34,028 bases of DNA from Nanobdellota archaeon. GTDB taxonomy: Archaea > Nanobdellota > Nanobdellia > Woesearchaeales > WJIZ01. The DNA lies in the NCBI GenBank assembly GCA_023140175.1, contig JAGLMD010000088.1, positions 1 to 34,028 on the forward strand, read 5' to 3'. The position numbers were made by a program, and so were the translations under genes. The notes under the pieces are model-generated. The model saw only the letters and a program-made list of their open reading frames with translations. It ran no database searches and had not been told where the DNA came from. Each line of letters opens with the position of its first letter. Within the stretch, counting starts at the first letter, position 1. Shown here piece after piece: positions 1 through 7,823 of the stretch.

Positions 1-96
1 TATACTTTATATACAATAAAAAAGGCGATTCCTTTTCTGCTTGTGTTTTTATTCTTGCTTGCTTTGGTTTTTTCCCTTATAGTATTTAGAGATTAA
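1..96 (+). CDS. 3' end of a gene for a protein with a C-terminal membrane helix (partial)
   Basis: The first 31 codons of the window are open and end in a TAA stop at 94-96. The translated tail has a basic patch (IKKA), then about 20 hydrophobic residues (IPFLLVFLFLLALVFSLIVF), then a short RD end. This is the shape of a tail-anchored or C-terminally anchored membrane protein whose main part lies upstream of the window. The function cannot be named from this fragment. The stop is followed about 50 bases later by the next gene, which has its own promoter. Confidence 0.5.
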   Translation, partial: YTLYTIKKAIPFLLVFLFLLALVFSLIVFRD

Positions 97-112
97 TGAT
101 TTTAGTTACAAA

Positions 113-125
113 AAATATTTAAAAT
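113..125 (+). promoter_or_regulatory. TATA box for the 146 gene
   Basis: An AT-rich box (atatttaaaa, about 115-124) is centred 26 bases before ATG 146. This is the usual archaeal TATA-to-start distance, so the mRNA probably begins at the start codon itself and is leaderless. Confidence 0.45.
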
Positions 126-145
126 AGGCAGAGTTTTTTGTGTAT

Positions 146-715
146 ATGGAATCCGAAGAACAACATATAAGGATAAGGGCAATACTGGAGATATTAGGAA
201 AGCCTAAAGATTATATAGAAGGAAAAACCAAGGAATATATAGAAAAAATCAAAGAAGATGAAAATCTGATGCTTTTGAATGAAAGGATATCTGAGCCAAA
301 AGAACAGGGAAAGGTATGGAGTATATTTGCTGAGATTGAGGTTATCATAAAGGGTGTTACCAATCTTATCGGTTTTTGCATTGATTATATGCCTTCTTCT
401 ATTGAAATAATAAAGCCTGATAAATTTGGGTTTGAGAATAGAGTATTTACTAATTTTATAAATGATCTTCTTGCAAAACTGCATAGAGTAGATATGATTG
501 CAAAACAACTTGGAACTGAGAATAATTTTCTTAAAAAGAATATGAATGGCCTGATAAAGAATAATGTCCTGGTTTTAGTTAAGTTTGGTGTGAACAAATT
601 AGAGACAATTTCTAAAGCAACAGGTGTTGAACAAGAAGAAGTAAGGGGATTTGTCGATAAACTGATAGAAGAAGGAAGAATAAAAGAAGAAGAGGGAGTT
701 TATTCAATAATATAA
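146..715 (+). CDS. Conserved archaeal helical / winged-helix protein, candidate ScpB partner
   Basis: This 189-aa protein starts at ATG 146, chosen over GTG 140 because a TATA box sits 26 bases upstream of it. Residues 1-60 are helical and charged. A middle part contains the conserved-looking stretch IGFCIDYMPSSIEI, followed by a likely coiled coil (about residues 90-130). The last 50 residues look like a winged-helix domain (VNKLETISKATGVEQEEV, then a short beta wing). It ends one base before the scpB start, so the two are surely cotranscribed. In most genomes the gene next to scpB encodes the kleisin ScpA, which also has a helical N-terminus and a winged-helix C-terminus. No clear ScpA sequence signature is seen, so the kleisin role is inferred from position and shape only. 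Similar unnamed proteins seem common in DPANN genomes. Confidence 0.75.
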   Translation: MESEEQHIRIRAILEILGKPKDYIEGKTKEYIEKIKEDENLMLLNERISEPKEQGKVWSIFAEIEVIIKGVTNLIGFCIDYMPSSIEIIKPDKFGFENRVFTNFINDLLAKLHRVDMIAKQLGTENNFLKKNMNGLIKNNVLVLVKFGVNKLETISKATGVEQEEVRGFVDKLIEEGRIKEEEGVYSII

Positions 716-716
716 A

Positions 717-1751
717 ATGGATGAATTCAAGAATAAGATAGAAGCAATTTTGTTCTCGGTCGGAAAATACATCCCTATAGAGAATATTGCAAAGCTTTGT
801 AATGAAGATGTTCAGAAAGTCAAAGAATCATTAAGAGAATTGCAGGTAGATTATGAGAATAATCCTGGTTCTTTACTTGTGCTGAATGATGGTGAAATGT
901 GGAAGCTTACAACAAGAGAAGAATATGTCCAGGTTGTAAGAAAGGTTGTTTCTGAAACTGAGCTTAGTAAAACTTTACTTGAGACATTGGCTGTCATTGC
1001 TTTTAAATATCCGATAAAACAATCTGACCTTATTAAAATAAGAACCAATAAGGCTTACGACCACCTTATGGAACTAGAAAGAGATGGATTCATTACAAGA
1101 AAGAAGTATGGAAGATCCAGGCTGATAAAACTGACTGACAAATTTTTTGAGTATTTTGATTTACCAAGAGAGAAACTAAAAGATAGGTTTAAGGGATTTG
1201 AGCAGCTCGCAGATACAATAGAGGGCAAGGAAAAGGAAATTGAAATAGTTAAAGATGAGCAAAGAAAAGCTGCTGAGGAAGCAAAGAGTGAAGAAAAGAA
1301 AGTGACAGATAGTGAAATAGAGATTGACCTGGTTGATGATGAAGGCAAAAAAGAGAAATTAGAGGTATTTGAAGAACCAGGAGAAATAGGGAAAGTAGAA
1401 GAAATTAAAGAAAAGCTGGGGAAGTTAGATGTTGTCGATGAAGAACCAAGGGAAGAATCAGAAGAAATTGCTAAAGAGACTGAAGATGAAAGATGTGAAG
1501 GTGGAGATGTTGAAAAGGAGAAAGATATTGATGATATTTTGAATATTAAGAAAGAAGATGATTCTAAAATAGATGATAGTGAAGAAAAGAAAAAAGAAGA
1601 GACAGAAGAAGATGTTAATACTGAAGAGAAAGAAGAAAGTGAAGATCTAGAGAAAAGAGAGGAAGATGAAAAAGAAGAGGGAGTTGACTTATTAGAAGCA
1701 GAACAAGCTGAGGATGAGACAAATTTTGACAAAGAAGAAGGAAAGAGATGA
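717..1751 (+). CDS. scpB: Segregation and condensation protein B (ScpB) with long acidic tail
   Basis: ScpB is a dimer of tandem winged-helix domains that joins the SMC-kleisin complex in chromosome condensation and segregation. Residues 1-175 match the family: KIEAILFSVGKYIPIENIAKL opens the first winged helix, and LETLAVIAFKYPIKQSDLIKIR with the YGRSRL turn forms the second. The family is usually about 180-220 residues. Here the protein has 344, because residues 185-344 form a low-complexity tail very rich in Glu, Lys and Asp and probably disordered. It starts one base after the stop of the preceding gene and is followed by a small zinc-ribbon gene. No smc gene lies in the window. Confidence 0.9.
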   Translation: MDEFKNKIEAILFSVGKYIPIENIAKLCNEDVQKVKESLRELQVDYENNPGSLLVLNDGEMWKLTTREEYVQVVRKVVSETELSKTLLETLAVIAFKYPIKQSDLIKIRTNKAYDHLMELERDGFITRKKYGRSRLIKLTDKFFEYFDLPREKLKDRFKGFEQLADTIEGKEKEIEIVKDEQRKAAEEAKSEEKKVTDSEIEIDLVDDEGKKEKLEVFEEPGEIGKVEEIKEKLGKLDVVDEEPREESEEIAKETEDERCEGGDVEKEKDIDDILNIKKEDDSKIDDSEEKKKEETEEDVNTEEKEESEDLEKREEDEKEEGVDLLEAEQAEDETNFDKEEGKR

Positions 1752-1760
1752 GATTATAAA

Positions 1761-1907
1761 ATGATGCTCTTACTGCTATGCCCCAAATGCAAGAACAAGA
1801 TGAAATATCAGAGCAAGACTATAATTTTAACTGGAAAAAGGAAGATATGTGTATATTGTGGATTTTCTTATAAAATAAAAGATAATATAGCTGAGAGACT
1901 AAAGTAA
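1761..1907 (+). CDS. Small zinc-ribbon protein (48 aa)
   Basis: This short gene starts at ATG 1761 (or 1764), nine bases after the scpB stop. It encodes 48 residues with a CPKC knuckle at positions 7-10 and a CVYC knuckle at 30-33, separated by 19 residues, which is a classic zinc ribbon. The C-terminal part is basic (SYKIKDNIAERLK). No catalytic domain is present, so it probably binds nucleic acid or protein as an adaptor. Position suggests translation with scpB. The function is unknown. Confidence 0.75.
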   Translation: MMLLLLCPKCKNKMKYQSKTIILTGKRKICVYCGFSYKIKDNIAERLK

Positions 1908-1970
1908 CAAATCAGAAATAAATTAATGATAAATTTGCTATATTTAAGCTCTAATTCTTAATAATTTTAC

Positions 1971-1986
1971 CGAAACGCTTATAAAC
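1971..1986 (+). promoter_or_regulatory. BRE/TATA promoter of gyrA
   Basis: A purine-rich BRE-like stretch (cgaaac) leads into cttataaa near 1978-1985. A start site would fall near 2008-2012, giving a leader of about 25 bases before ATG 2035. Confidence 0.55.
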
Positions 1987-2034
1987 AGTCAGGTATTCTT
2001 TTTATTGAAATAGAGCACTATTTCTCGACGAAAA

Positions 2035-4515
2035 ATGGCAGAAGAACAAGACAAGACAGAGAGAGAAGAACAGGCAAAAAAAGAAAGAATTATACCTAGA
2101 GAAATAGAAACAGAAATGAAGGAGAGTTACTTAAATTATACTATGTCTGTTATTGTTGGACGGGCTCTGCCTGATGTGAGAGATGGTTTAAAGCCCGTAC
2201 ACAGAAGGATTCTTTATTCTATGTATGAAGAAGGGATGTTCCATAATAAGCCATATAAGAAATCTGCAAGGGTTGTAGGTAATGTTTTAGGAAGATATCA
2301 CCCGCATGGGGATAGCGCTGTTTATGATTCTATGGTCAGGATGGCGCAGGATTTTTCTTTGCGCTATATACTTGTTAATGGCCAGGGTAATTTCGGTTCA
2401 GTAGATGGTGACCCGCCGGCAGCTATGAGATATACAGAAGTAAGGCTTAATAAGCTGGCTGAAGAGATGCTTGAGGATATAAATAAAGACACTGTGAATT
2501 TTGTTGATAATTTTGATGGCAGCTTGAAGGAGCCATCTGTTTTGCCTTCTAAGATTCCTAATCTCCTGATTAATGGTTCAAGCGGAATAGCAGTAGGAAT
2601 GGCCACAAATATTCCGCCCCACAATATAGGAGAGACTATTGGAGCAGCAATAAGTATCATAGATAATCCTGATATAAGTATAGATCACATTATGCACTAC
2701 ATTACTGGCCCTGATTTTCCTACGGGTGGAATAATCTGTGGAAGGAATGGAATTATCAATGCTTATATGACTGGGAGAGGCAAGGTTATTGTAAAGGCAA
2801 AATATGGTATAGAAGAGAAGAAAGGAAAGAAAAGCATCATAGTTAATGAAATACCATATGCGGTTAATAAGGCAGAGATGATAAAAAATATTGCCAATCT
2901 TATAAGAGATAAGAAGATTCATGGGATAGCAGATTTAAGAGATGAATCTGACAGAGACGGAATGAGGATAGTAATCCAATTGAAGAGTGATGTAAATGAA
3001 GATGTTGTTATGAATCATCTTTTCAAGCATTCGAGAATGCAGATTACATTCGGAATAAATATGCTGGCTTTAGTTGACAATAAGCCCAGGATACTGAATA
3101 TAAAGGAGATGCTTGAGAACTATATTGACCATAGAAAAGAGGTTGTGATAAGAAGAACACAATTTGAACTTAAGAAATCTGAGGAAAGGGCGCATATTCT
3201 TGAGGGGATAATAAAAGCATTGGATAATGTTGACCTTGTAATTAGGCTGATCAGGAAAGCAGATACAATAGGAAATGCAAGAGCTGCCTTAATGCAGAAT
3301 TTTGAAATAACAGAAATACAGGTCAATGCAATTCTTGATTTAAAATTACAGAAATTGGCAGGCATGGAACAGGAGAAAATAAAGAAAGAGCATAAAGAGC
3401 TTTTAGAATTAATAGAGAAATTAAAAGCCAGATTAGCAAGCGAAAAAGAGATTTATGCTATAATCAGGAAAGAGCTGGTTGAACTAAAAGAAAAATATAA
3501 TGATGACAGAAGAACAAAAATCAGCAGCGAAGAAGTTACTGAACTGGATATGGAAGACCTGGTTGAAACGGAAGATATGGTAATAACAGTTACTGCACAA
3601 GGATACATAAAGAGACAAAGCATAGATTTGTATAAACAGCAGAAAAGAGGGGGGATAGGCATAATTGCCGCAAACACCAGAGAAGAGGATTTTATAAAAG
3701 ACATTTTCATAGCCAATACCCATTCTTATCTTTTGTTTTTTACTGATAAAGGAAAGGTCTATTGGCTCAAGACTTATTATGTGCCTGAGGGAAGCAGACA
3801 ATCAAGAGGGAAAGCGATTGTGAATCTTCTTAATCTTGAAAAAGGAGAAAAGATAACTACATATATCCCTATAAGAAAATTCTCTAAAGGAGATTACTTA
3901 ATTATGGCTACGCGTAAAGGGATAATAAAGAAAACCAGCCTGGAATCATATTCTAATCCAAGAAGAGGCGGTATAATTGCTGTGAATCTTCGTGATAATG
4001 ATAAGCTGGTAGATGTGGTTCTTACTGATGGAAACCAAAAGATATTATTGGCTACAAAGAAAGGGATGGCTGTGAAGTTTGATGAAAAAGATGTGAGGGC
4101 AGTTGGAAGAAATGCAAGCGGAGTGAGAGGGATAAGATTAAGAGGAGAAGATGAAGTTATAGGGATGATTATCGCTGAAGATAGTAAGACATTATTTACT
4201 ATAACCAAAAAGGGTTATGGAAAGAGAACAAAGATAGGAGAATACAGAATAATAAACAGGGGCGGAACTGGTGTCATTAATATAATAACCAATGACAGAA
4301 ATGGAGAAGTTGTTTTTGTTTTAAGCCTTGATGAAGAAGAGGAGCTCATGACAATAACAAAGAGGGGAATAGCGATAAGATTGGTTTCATCCGGTATTTC
4401 TGTTATAGGAAGAAATACCCAGGGAGCACGGATAATGAAGTTAAGAGAAGGAGATGCTGTTGTAGGAGCTACGAAAATAAAGAAAGAAGATGAAGAATCT
4501 GAAGAGGAAGTATAG
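2035..4515 (+). CDS. gyrA: DNA gyrase subunit A
   Basis: GyrA is the breakage-reunion subunit of gyrase (A2B2), which introduces negative supercoils using ATP hydrolysed by GyrB. The 826-aa product is near the usual length. The winged-helix/tower region carries the catalytic tyrosine in AAMRYTE (Tyr133). The quinolone-pocket sequence [10 protein letters not shown] (about 89-98) keeps the Ser and Asp typical of sensitive enzymes. The GyrA box in the C-terminal beta-pinwheel is QKRGGIG (536-542), a mild variant of QRRGGKG, so wrapping and true gyrase activity are likely rather than topo IV-like activity. Repeats of the pinwheel follow to about residue 805, then an acidic tail. Gyrase in archaea is considered an acquisition from bacteria. 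gyrB is not adjacent in this window. Confidence 0.95.
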   Translation: MAEEQDKTEREEQAKKERIIPREIETEMKESYLNYTMSVIVGRALPDVRDGLKPVHRRILYSMYEEGMFHNKPYKKSARVVGNVLGRYHPHGDSAVYDSMVRMAQDFSLRYILVNGQGNFGSVDGDPPAAMRYTEVRLNKLAEEMLEDINKDTVNFVDNFDGSLKEPSVLPSKIPNLLINGSSGIAVGMATNIPPHNIGETIGAAISIIDNPDISIDHIMHYITGPDFPTGGIICGRNGIINAYMTGRGKVIVKAKYGIEEKKGKKSIIVNEIPYAVNKAEMIKNIANLIRDKKIHGIADLRDESDRDGMRIVIQLKSDVNEDVVMNHLFKHSRMQITFGINMLALVDNKPRILNIKEMLENYIDHRKEVVIRRTQFELKKSEERAHILEGIIKALDNVDLVIRLIRKADTIGNARAALMQNFEITEIQVNAILDLKLQKLAGMEQEKIKKEHKELLELIEKLKARLASEKEIYAIIRKELVELKEKYNDDRRTKISSEEVTELDMEDLVETEDMVITVTAQGYIKRQSIDLYKQQKRGGIGIIAANTREEDFIKDIFIANTHSYLLFFTDKGKVYWLKTYYVPEGSRQSRGKAIVNLLNLEKGEKITTYIPIRKFSKGDYLIMATRKGIIKKTSLESYSNPRRGGIIAVNLRDNDKLVDVVLTDGNQKILLATKKGMAVKFDEKDVRAVGRNASGVRGIRLRGEDEVIGMIIAEDSKTLFTITKKGYGKRTKIGEYRIINRGGTGVINIITNDRNGEVVFVLSLDEEEELMTITKRGIAIRLVSSGISVIGRNTQGARIMKLREGDAVVGATKIKKEDEESEEEV

Positions 4516-4525
4516 ATTTTTATAG
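4516..4525 (+). promoter_or_regulatory. TATA box for the 4547 gene
   Basis: atttttatag directly follows the gyrA stop and is centred about 26 bases before ATG 4547. This suggests a separate leaderless transcript. Confidence 0.45.
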
Positions 4526-4546
4526 TAAAGATAATTCTTTTTAAAT

Positions 4547-5662
4547 ATGGAAGGACTGGTATTTTGCAATAAGGGAATAGAGGATATAGTTGTTCTTGAT
4601 GTTAATGATATAATCGGAAAGAAAGGTAAGATTTTTGATGGTTTTGTTGTCTTTGATTTTGAGAAAAAGGAAGAGTTATGTAAATTAGCTTATCTTTCCC
4701 AATCTATAAGAAAAGCAGTTTTAATTTTAGATTCTTTTAGCTTTAAAACAGAAGAAGAGATTATTGACAGGGCAGGAAAACTTGATTTAAAAGGATGGTT
4801 AAATGAAGATAATAGTTTTAAGGTAGATGTACTAATTGAGAAATGTGAGATTGATCAAGAAGAGTTGAAAGGCGAAATTGGGGAGTCAGTTATTAGAAGT
4901 ATAAAGAAATATAGGCAAAGAGTTGATTTAGAAGAGCCCGATATTGTTTTGTATGTTTTTGTTCATATGAATAAGGCATATTATTGCATTGATTTTTCTG
5001 GAAAGAATTTGAGCAAAAGAGAATATAGGATTTTTTCCAGCCCCAAAAATATAAAATCTACTTTGGCATATGCTATGGTAAGGTTATCCGGCTATAAGAA
5101 GGGAGACTTTCTGGTTGATCCTTTTTGCTTGTCTGGCAGCATTCCCATAGAAGCTGCGCTTTTTGAAAATGATTTTCCTGTTCGGTATTTTGATAAGGAT
5201 GATTTTCTTTTTAGTAAATTTATTGAGTTTGATTTTGAAAAAGTGGATAAAAAAGCAACCAAAGATAAAGGAAATATATTTGCTTTTGATTCACATTTTA
5301 AAAATGTTGATGCTGCCAAAAAGAATGCTAAGATAGCGGGAATAAATAAATCAATAAATTTTTCCAGATTGGAAATAAACTGGTTAGATACAAAACTCGA
5401 AAGAGAGAGTATTGACAGAGTAGTTAGTTGTCTGCCTGATATTACAAGGTTTTCAAATAAGAAAGAAATTATGAAGCTTTATAAGGAATTTTTTCATCAG
5501 GTTGAGTTTGTGCTGAAGAAAATGGGAAAGGTTGTTGTATGTACTAAGAATCCTTCAGAGGTGGAGAAAGAGGCCAAGGAGAAGGGGTTTAAGGCTGGTG
5601 ATGAAAGAGAAGTTTGGCAGGGACAGGAGATGCTTTGTATTATAAAATTTGAAAAGGATTGA
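4547..5662 (+). CDS. THUMP-domain RNA methyltransferase-like protein with altered active-site motifs
   Basis: The 371-aa protein has the layout of Trm14/RlmL-type N2-guanine RNA methyltransferases. An N-terminal ferredoxin-like part comes first, then a THUMP region (about 65-155, ending in SKREYRIF), then a Rossmann methyltransferase domain. Motif I reads DPFCLSGSIPIEAA (191-204) where the family normally has DPxCGSGTxxIEAA. Motif II has an acidic Asp (AFDSHFKNVDAAKKNAKIAG). The expected catalytic motif IV (N/D-P-P-Y/F) is replaced by SCLPDI (294-299). By fold it should bind tRNA or rRNA and S-adenosylmethionine. The missing NPPY means guanine methylation is doubtful. It may be inactive, or belong to a divergent branch with another target. 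Confidence 0.8.
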   Translation: MEGLVFCNKGIEDIVVLDVNDIIGKKGKIFDGFVVFDFEKKEELCKLAYLSQSIRKAVLILDSFSFKTEEEIIDRAGKLDLKGWLNEDNSFKVDVLIEKCEIDQEELKGEIGESVIRSIKKYRQRVDLEEPDIVLYVFVHMNKAYYCIDFSGKNLSKREYRIFSSPKNIKSTLAYAMVRLSGYKKGDFLVDPFCLSGSIPIEAALFENDFPVRYFDKDDFLFSKFIEFDFEKVDKKATKDKGNIFAFDSHFKNVDAAKKNAKIAGINKSINFSRLEINWLDTKLERESIDRVVSCLPDITRFSNKKEIMKLYKEFFHQVEFVLKKMGKVVVCTKNPSEVEKEAKEKGFKAGDEREVWQGQEMLCIIKFEKD

Positions 5663-5680
5663 ATTCTTAGATTTAGTAAA

Positions 5681-5690
5681 TTATATAAGG
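5681..5690 (+). promoter_or_regulatory. TATA box for the transporter gene
   Basis: ttatataagg lies about 27 bases before ATG 5712. This supports that ATG as the leaderless start instead of the earlier in-frame TTG at 5649. Confidence 0.5.
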
Positions 5691-5711
5691 AAATATAAGT
5701 TAGGCATTTTT

Positions 5712-6614
5712 ATGAAACATGACTTTATTTTTCCATTCATTGCTCCTGTGCTGGGCGCATTATATTTCATTGGCTCTGAAGCTTTTATAAGATATTTCGG
5801 TGATTATTCATTATTTATGGCAGTAATAATCACATTAAGCGGGGGAATTTTCTTACTGTTATTTGTAAAGGACAGAAAAGCGAGTTTAAGGAATATTTCG
5901 AATAAAGATATGTTTCTTTTATTTGTTGCCAGTATTTTTTCATGCGGCATATCTTATTTATTTTTATATAGATCAATAAATTTGATTGGATCAAGCAAAT
6001 GTTCTTTCCTATCTCAAATTGAGCCTGTGTTTATATTTATTTTATCAATTTTATTTCTTAAAGAAAGGTTTAATTTAAAAGAAGTTGTTGGTTTATTCAC
6101 TATCCTAGGGGGAGTCCTATTATTGAATTTTGATATTTCTTTAATCTATCTTTCAATTGGCGCCGGAGATATATATGCTGTTCTTTCTGCTTTGATGTTT
6201 GCAATAGGAATTATAATAATTTCAAAATTACTTCGAAAATACAATGCCTTATTAATTACCAGCCTTGAAATGATAATTGGCGGGTTGGTATTGTCTCCTT
6301 TCCTATTAATCAGTCAATTAAATTTCGAGATTATTTTAATTTTCTCCCTGATAATTATAGGATGTATCTTATCATTAACCTGGCTGACATATAATCTCGG
6401 ACTGAAGAAATTTGGTACATCAAAAACTGCAATAATATATTCTACAAAATCTTTTTTCGTATTATTGATTTCTTATTTACTGGTTAAATATGTGCCTTTA
6501 TCAGATATGAAAATACCAATAAATCTGGCTTCACTGATAGTTGGAGGTATTATTATAACTGCAGGTATGATAATTTTACAGATGAATAAACCAAGGAGTA
6601 ATGTCCTGAAATAA
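5712..6614 (+). CDS. DMT superfamily (EamA) transporter
   Basis: The 300-aa protein is almost entirely hydrophobic and fits ten membrane helices arranged as two EamA repeats. The end of the first repeat has the typical SFLSQIEPVFIFILSILFLKE pattern, followed by LLGGVLLL-type glycine-rich helices. The second repeat is matched by GTSKTAIIYSTKSFFVLLIS. Members export or import small metabolites such as amino acids or nucleotide sugars, but the substrate cannot be read from sequence. ATG 5712 is preferred because it gives normal family length and lies 27 bases after a TATA box. An upstream TTG would add 21 non-hydrophobic residues overlapping the previous gene. Confidence 0.85.
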   Translation: MKHDFIFPFIAPVLGALYFIGSEAFIRYFGDYSLFMAVIITLSGGIFLLLFVKDRKASLRNISNKDMFLLFVASIFSCGISYLFLYRSINLIGSSKCSFLSQIEPVFIFILSILFLKERFNLKEVVGLFTILGGVLLLNFDISLIYLSIGAGDIYAVLSALMFAIGIIIISKLLRKYNALLITSLEMIIGGLVLSPFLLISQLNFEIILIFSLIIIGCILSLTWLTYNLGLKKFGTSKTAIIYSTKSFFVLLISYLLVKYVPLSDMKIPINLASLIVGGIIITAGMIILQMNKPRSNVLK

Positions 6615-6625
6615 GAAATAACAAA

Positions 6626-6637
6626 GCTTTTTATACC
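6626..6637 (+). promoter_or_regulatory. TATA box of RNase P RNA
   Basis: ctttttatac is centred 25-26 bases before the predicted RNA 5' end at 6656-6657. Confidence 0.6.
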
Positions 6638-6655
6638 CTTTTTCACTTCTATATA

Positions 6656-6992
6656 CTGCAGGATAGGTACTTAGCTATCGGTTTTTCGTAAACTGAGGAA
6701 AGTCCGCCCTCCCTCTCGTTTGAGAGAAGTATTTGCCTTGTAATGAGGATTCAGTAATGGATGGCAACCACGCAGAAACGAAACCACCTATATTTAGGAT
6801 GATGTTTTGCGAAGCTCTTGGTGACAAGAGTAAGATAACCAACTGACTTTGATATAGGAAAGGGTGAAACGGTGAGATCCCATCTGGAGCAAGTCTTTTG
6901 ACGCTTAGTTAAATGCTAAGAGGGCCATCAAAGTTTGCATCGCAAACACATTAATGGGCCCTTACAAAAGGCGGCTTATTCCTGTCCTGCAA
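6656..6992 (+). ncRNA. rnpB: RNase P RNA (archaeal)
   Basis: This is the catalytic RNA that trims tRNA 5' ends. Helix P1 is seen as tgcagga (6657-6663) pairing with tcctgca (6985-6991). The universal core motif GAGGAAAGTCC sits at 6695-6705, and its P4 partner GGCGGCTT is near 6970-6977. The conserved ggtgaaacggtgag region is at about 6865-6878. Internal hairpins such as gtttgc/gcaaac also appear. The length of about 335 nt is normal for archaea. It is flanked by a clear TATA box and an AT-rich, T-rich tail (7014-7023). Confidence 0.93.
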
Positions 6993-7050
6993 TCTTTTAA
7001 ATTAAATTTCCCGATAATTTTTTAAAGTAAATACTATTAGTGATAAATCT

Positions 7051-7224
7051 ATGGGAAGAGATAAAATGCAAATGCCTTCGGGCATGGGCGGATTAGTAAG
7101 ATATTTTGATGAATATAAGAGCAAGATAGAGTTTAAGCCGGGCCATATCATAATTCTATGTGTTGTTGTTATTGCAATTATGGTATTTCTTTATACCTAT
7201 GGTGGAAAACTTCTAGGATTTTAG
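7051..7224 (+). CDS. secG: Preprotein translocase Sec61-beta subunit
   Basis: This 57-aa single-pass protein has the Sec61-beta signature. A short polar N-terminus with PSGMGGLVRYFDEY (9-22) is followed by EFKPGHIIILCVVVIAIMVFL, which is one membrane helix, and a short GGKLLGF end. Sec61-beta is the peripheral small subunit of the SecYE-beta protein-conducting channel. A TATA-like ttttttaaag at about 7016-7026 suggests a leaderless or near-leaderless message. The NAC gene follows after four bases, so two proteins acting at the nascent-chain exit share one operon. Confidence 0.9.
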   Translation: MGRDKMQMPSGMGGLVRYFDEYKSKIEFKPGHIIILCVVVIAIMVFLYTYGGKLLGF

Positions 7225-7228
7225 GAAA

Positions 7229-7570
7229 ATGATGCCAGGAATGAACCCAAGGATGATGAAACAGGCTATGAAGCGAATGGGCATCAAGCAGGAAGAAATA
7301 GAAGCTACCGAAGTTATCATAAAAACACCTGAAAAAGAGATAATTATTTCTGAGCCATCTGTGAGTAAGGTGAATATGATGGGCCAGGAGACCTGGCAAG
7401 TGGCAGGAGAGGCTGTAGAAAGGGATATTAACAGCGAACCCGAAATAAATGAAGAAGACATAAATACTGTTGTTGAACAGACTGGAGTAAGCGAGGATAA
7501 AGCAAGAGAAGTTATTGAGAAACATAAAGGAGATTTGGCTGCTGCTATAATGGAGCTGCAGAATAGTTAG
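7229..7570 (+). CDS. nac: Nascent polypeptide-associated complex protein (archaeal alpha-NAC)
   Basis: The 113-aa protein matches archaeal NAC, a ribosome-bound homodimer that contacts emerging chains. A methionine-rich start (MMPGMNPRMMKQAMKRMGIKQ) precedes the NAC beta-barrel domain (about 22-72, EIIISEPSVSKVNMMGQETWQV). A UBA domain covers about 76-113 (INTVVEQTGVSEDKAREVIEKHKGDLAAAIMEL). The length is typical. It follows the Sec61-beta gene by four bases. Confidence 0.93.
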   Translation: MMPGMNPRMMKQAMKRMGIKQEEIEATEVIIKTPEKEIIISEPSVSKVNMMGQETWQVAGEAVERDINSEPEINEEDINTVVEQTGVSEDKAREVIEKHKGDLAAAIMELQNS

Positions 7571-7577
7571 TTCTTAT

Positions 7578-7603
7578 AGTTTTAAGCTTTGTTTTTTGTA
7601 TTT
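7578..7603 (+). terminator. T-rich termination region after NAC
   Basis: A run containing gttttttg and further T-rich sequence follows the NAC stop and precedes the promoter of the next operon. Archaeal termination needs only such oligo-T tracts. No hairpin is seen. Confidence 0.3.
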
Positions 7604-7648
7604 ATATGAAAGATTATAGAAACATTTATATATTATAATACGTTTTTT

Positions 7649-7685
7649 AGGTATTGACAATACCTTTATAAGGTATTATAATACC
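7649..7685 (+). promoter_or_regulatory. Palindromic operator surrounding a TATA box
   Basis: Two perfect inverted repeats stand in tandem: aggtatt-gac-aatacct (7649-7665) and ggtatt-at-aatacc (7672-7685). Between them is the TATA element tttata (7665-7670), 21 bases before ATG 7689. The half-site ggtatt/aatacc thus occurs four times with regular spacing. Protein bound here would block TBP, so autorepression of the downstream operon is likely. Confidence 0.7.
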
Positions 7686-7688
7686 AAA

Positions 7689-7823
7689 ATGAAGATAGAA
7701 ATTGATAATGTTGATGAAGTGATTGAAGGAAAGATTGAATCTTATAGTACAAGCACCAGGATTGCTATTCCGAAGAAATATGCAAAAAGGAAGGTAAAAA
7801 TAATTATACTGATGGAGAAATGA
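7689..7823 (+). CDS. Small AbrB/DUF2080-like DNA-binding protein (44 aa)
   Basis: ATG 7689 opens a 44-codon gene directly behind the palindromic promoter. The product starts MKIEIDNVDEVIEGKIESY, continues STSTRIAIPKKYAKRKVKIII, and ends LMEK. The alternating pattern and the xxRIAIPKKYxxRKVKIII core resemble the swapped-hairpin half-barrel of AbrB/SpoVT transcription factors and the DUF2080 small proteins of archaeal mobile elements. Such proteins bind palindromic DNA as dimers, so it is a natural candidate to bind the operator next to its own gene. Its TGA stop overlaps the next ATG, indicating translational coupling. Family assignment is tentative because the protein is so short. Confidence 0.6.
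   Translation: MKIEIDNVDEVIEGKIESYSTSTRIAIPKKYAKRKVKIIILMEK

Noticed and set aside
1055-1732. Long Ser/Phe-rich open frame on the minus strand across the scpB tail
   Set aside because: It is the mirror of the Glu/Lys-rich repeats of ScpB; composition alone keeps it open, and it has no domain or promoter.
5649-5711. TTG start for the DMT transporter
   Set aside because: It overlaps the methyltransferase stop, adds non-hydrophobic residues, and a TATA box lies inside the extension.
7178-7525. Minus-strand open frame opposite the NAC gene
   Set aside because: It overlaps both Sec61-beta and NAC, which are well supported, and no family pattern is seen.
7649-7685. CRISPR-like repeat
   Set aside because: There are only two short palindromes and no spacers; they surround a TATA box and fit an operator.
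7689-7823. Transposon because DUF2080-like proteins are often transposon-linked
   Set aside because: No transposase gene or inverted ends are visible nearby, and the gene is coupled to a stable-looking operon.
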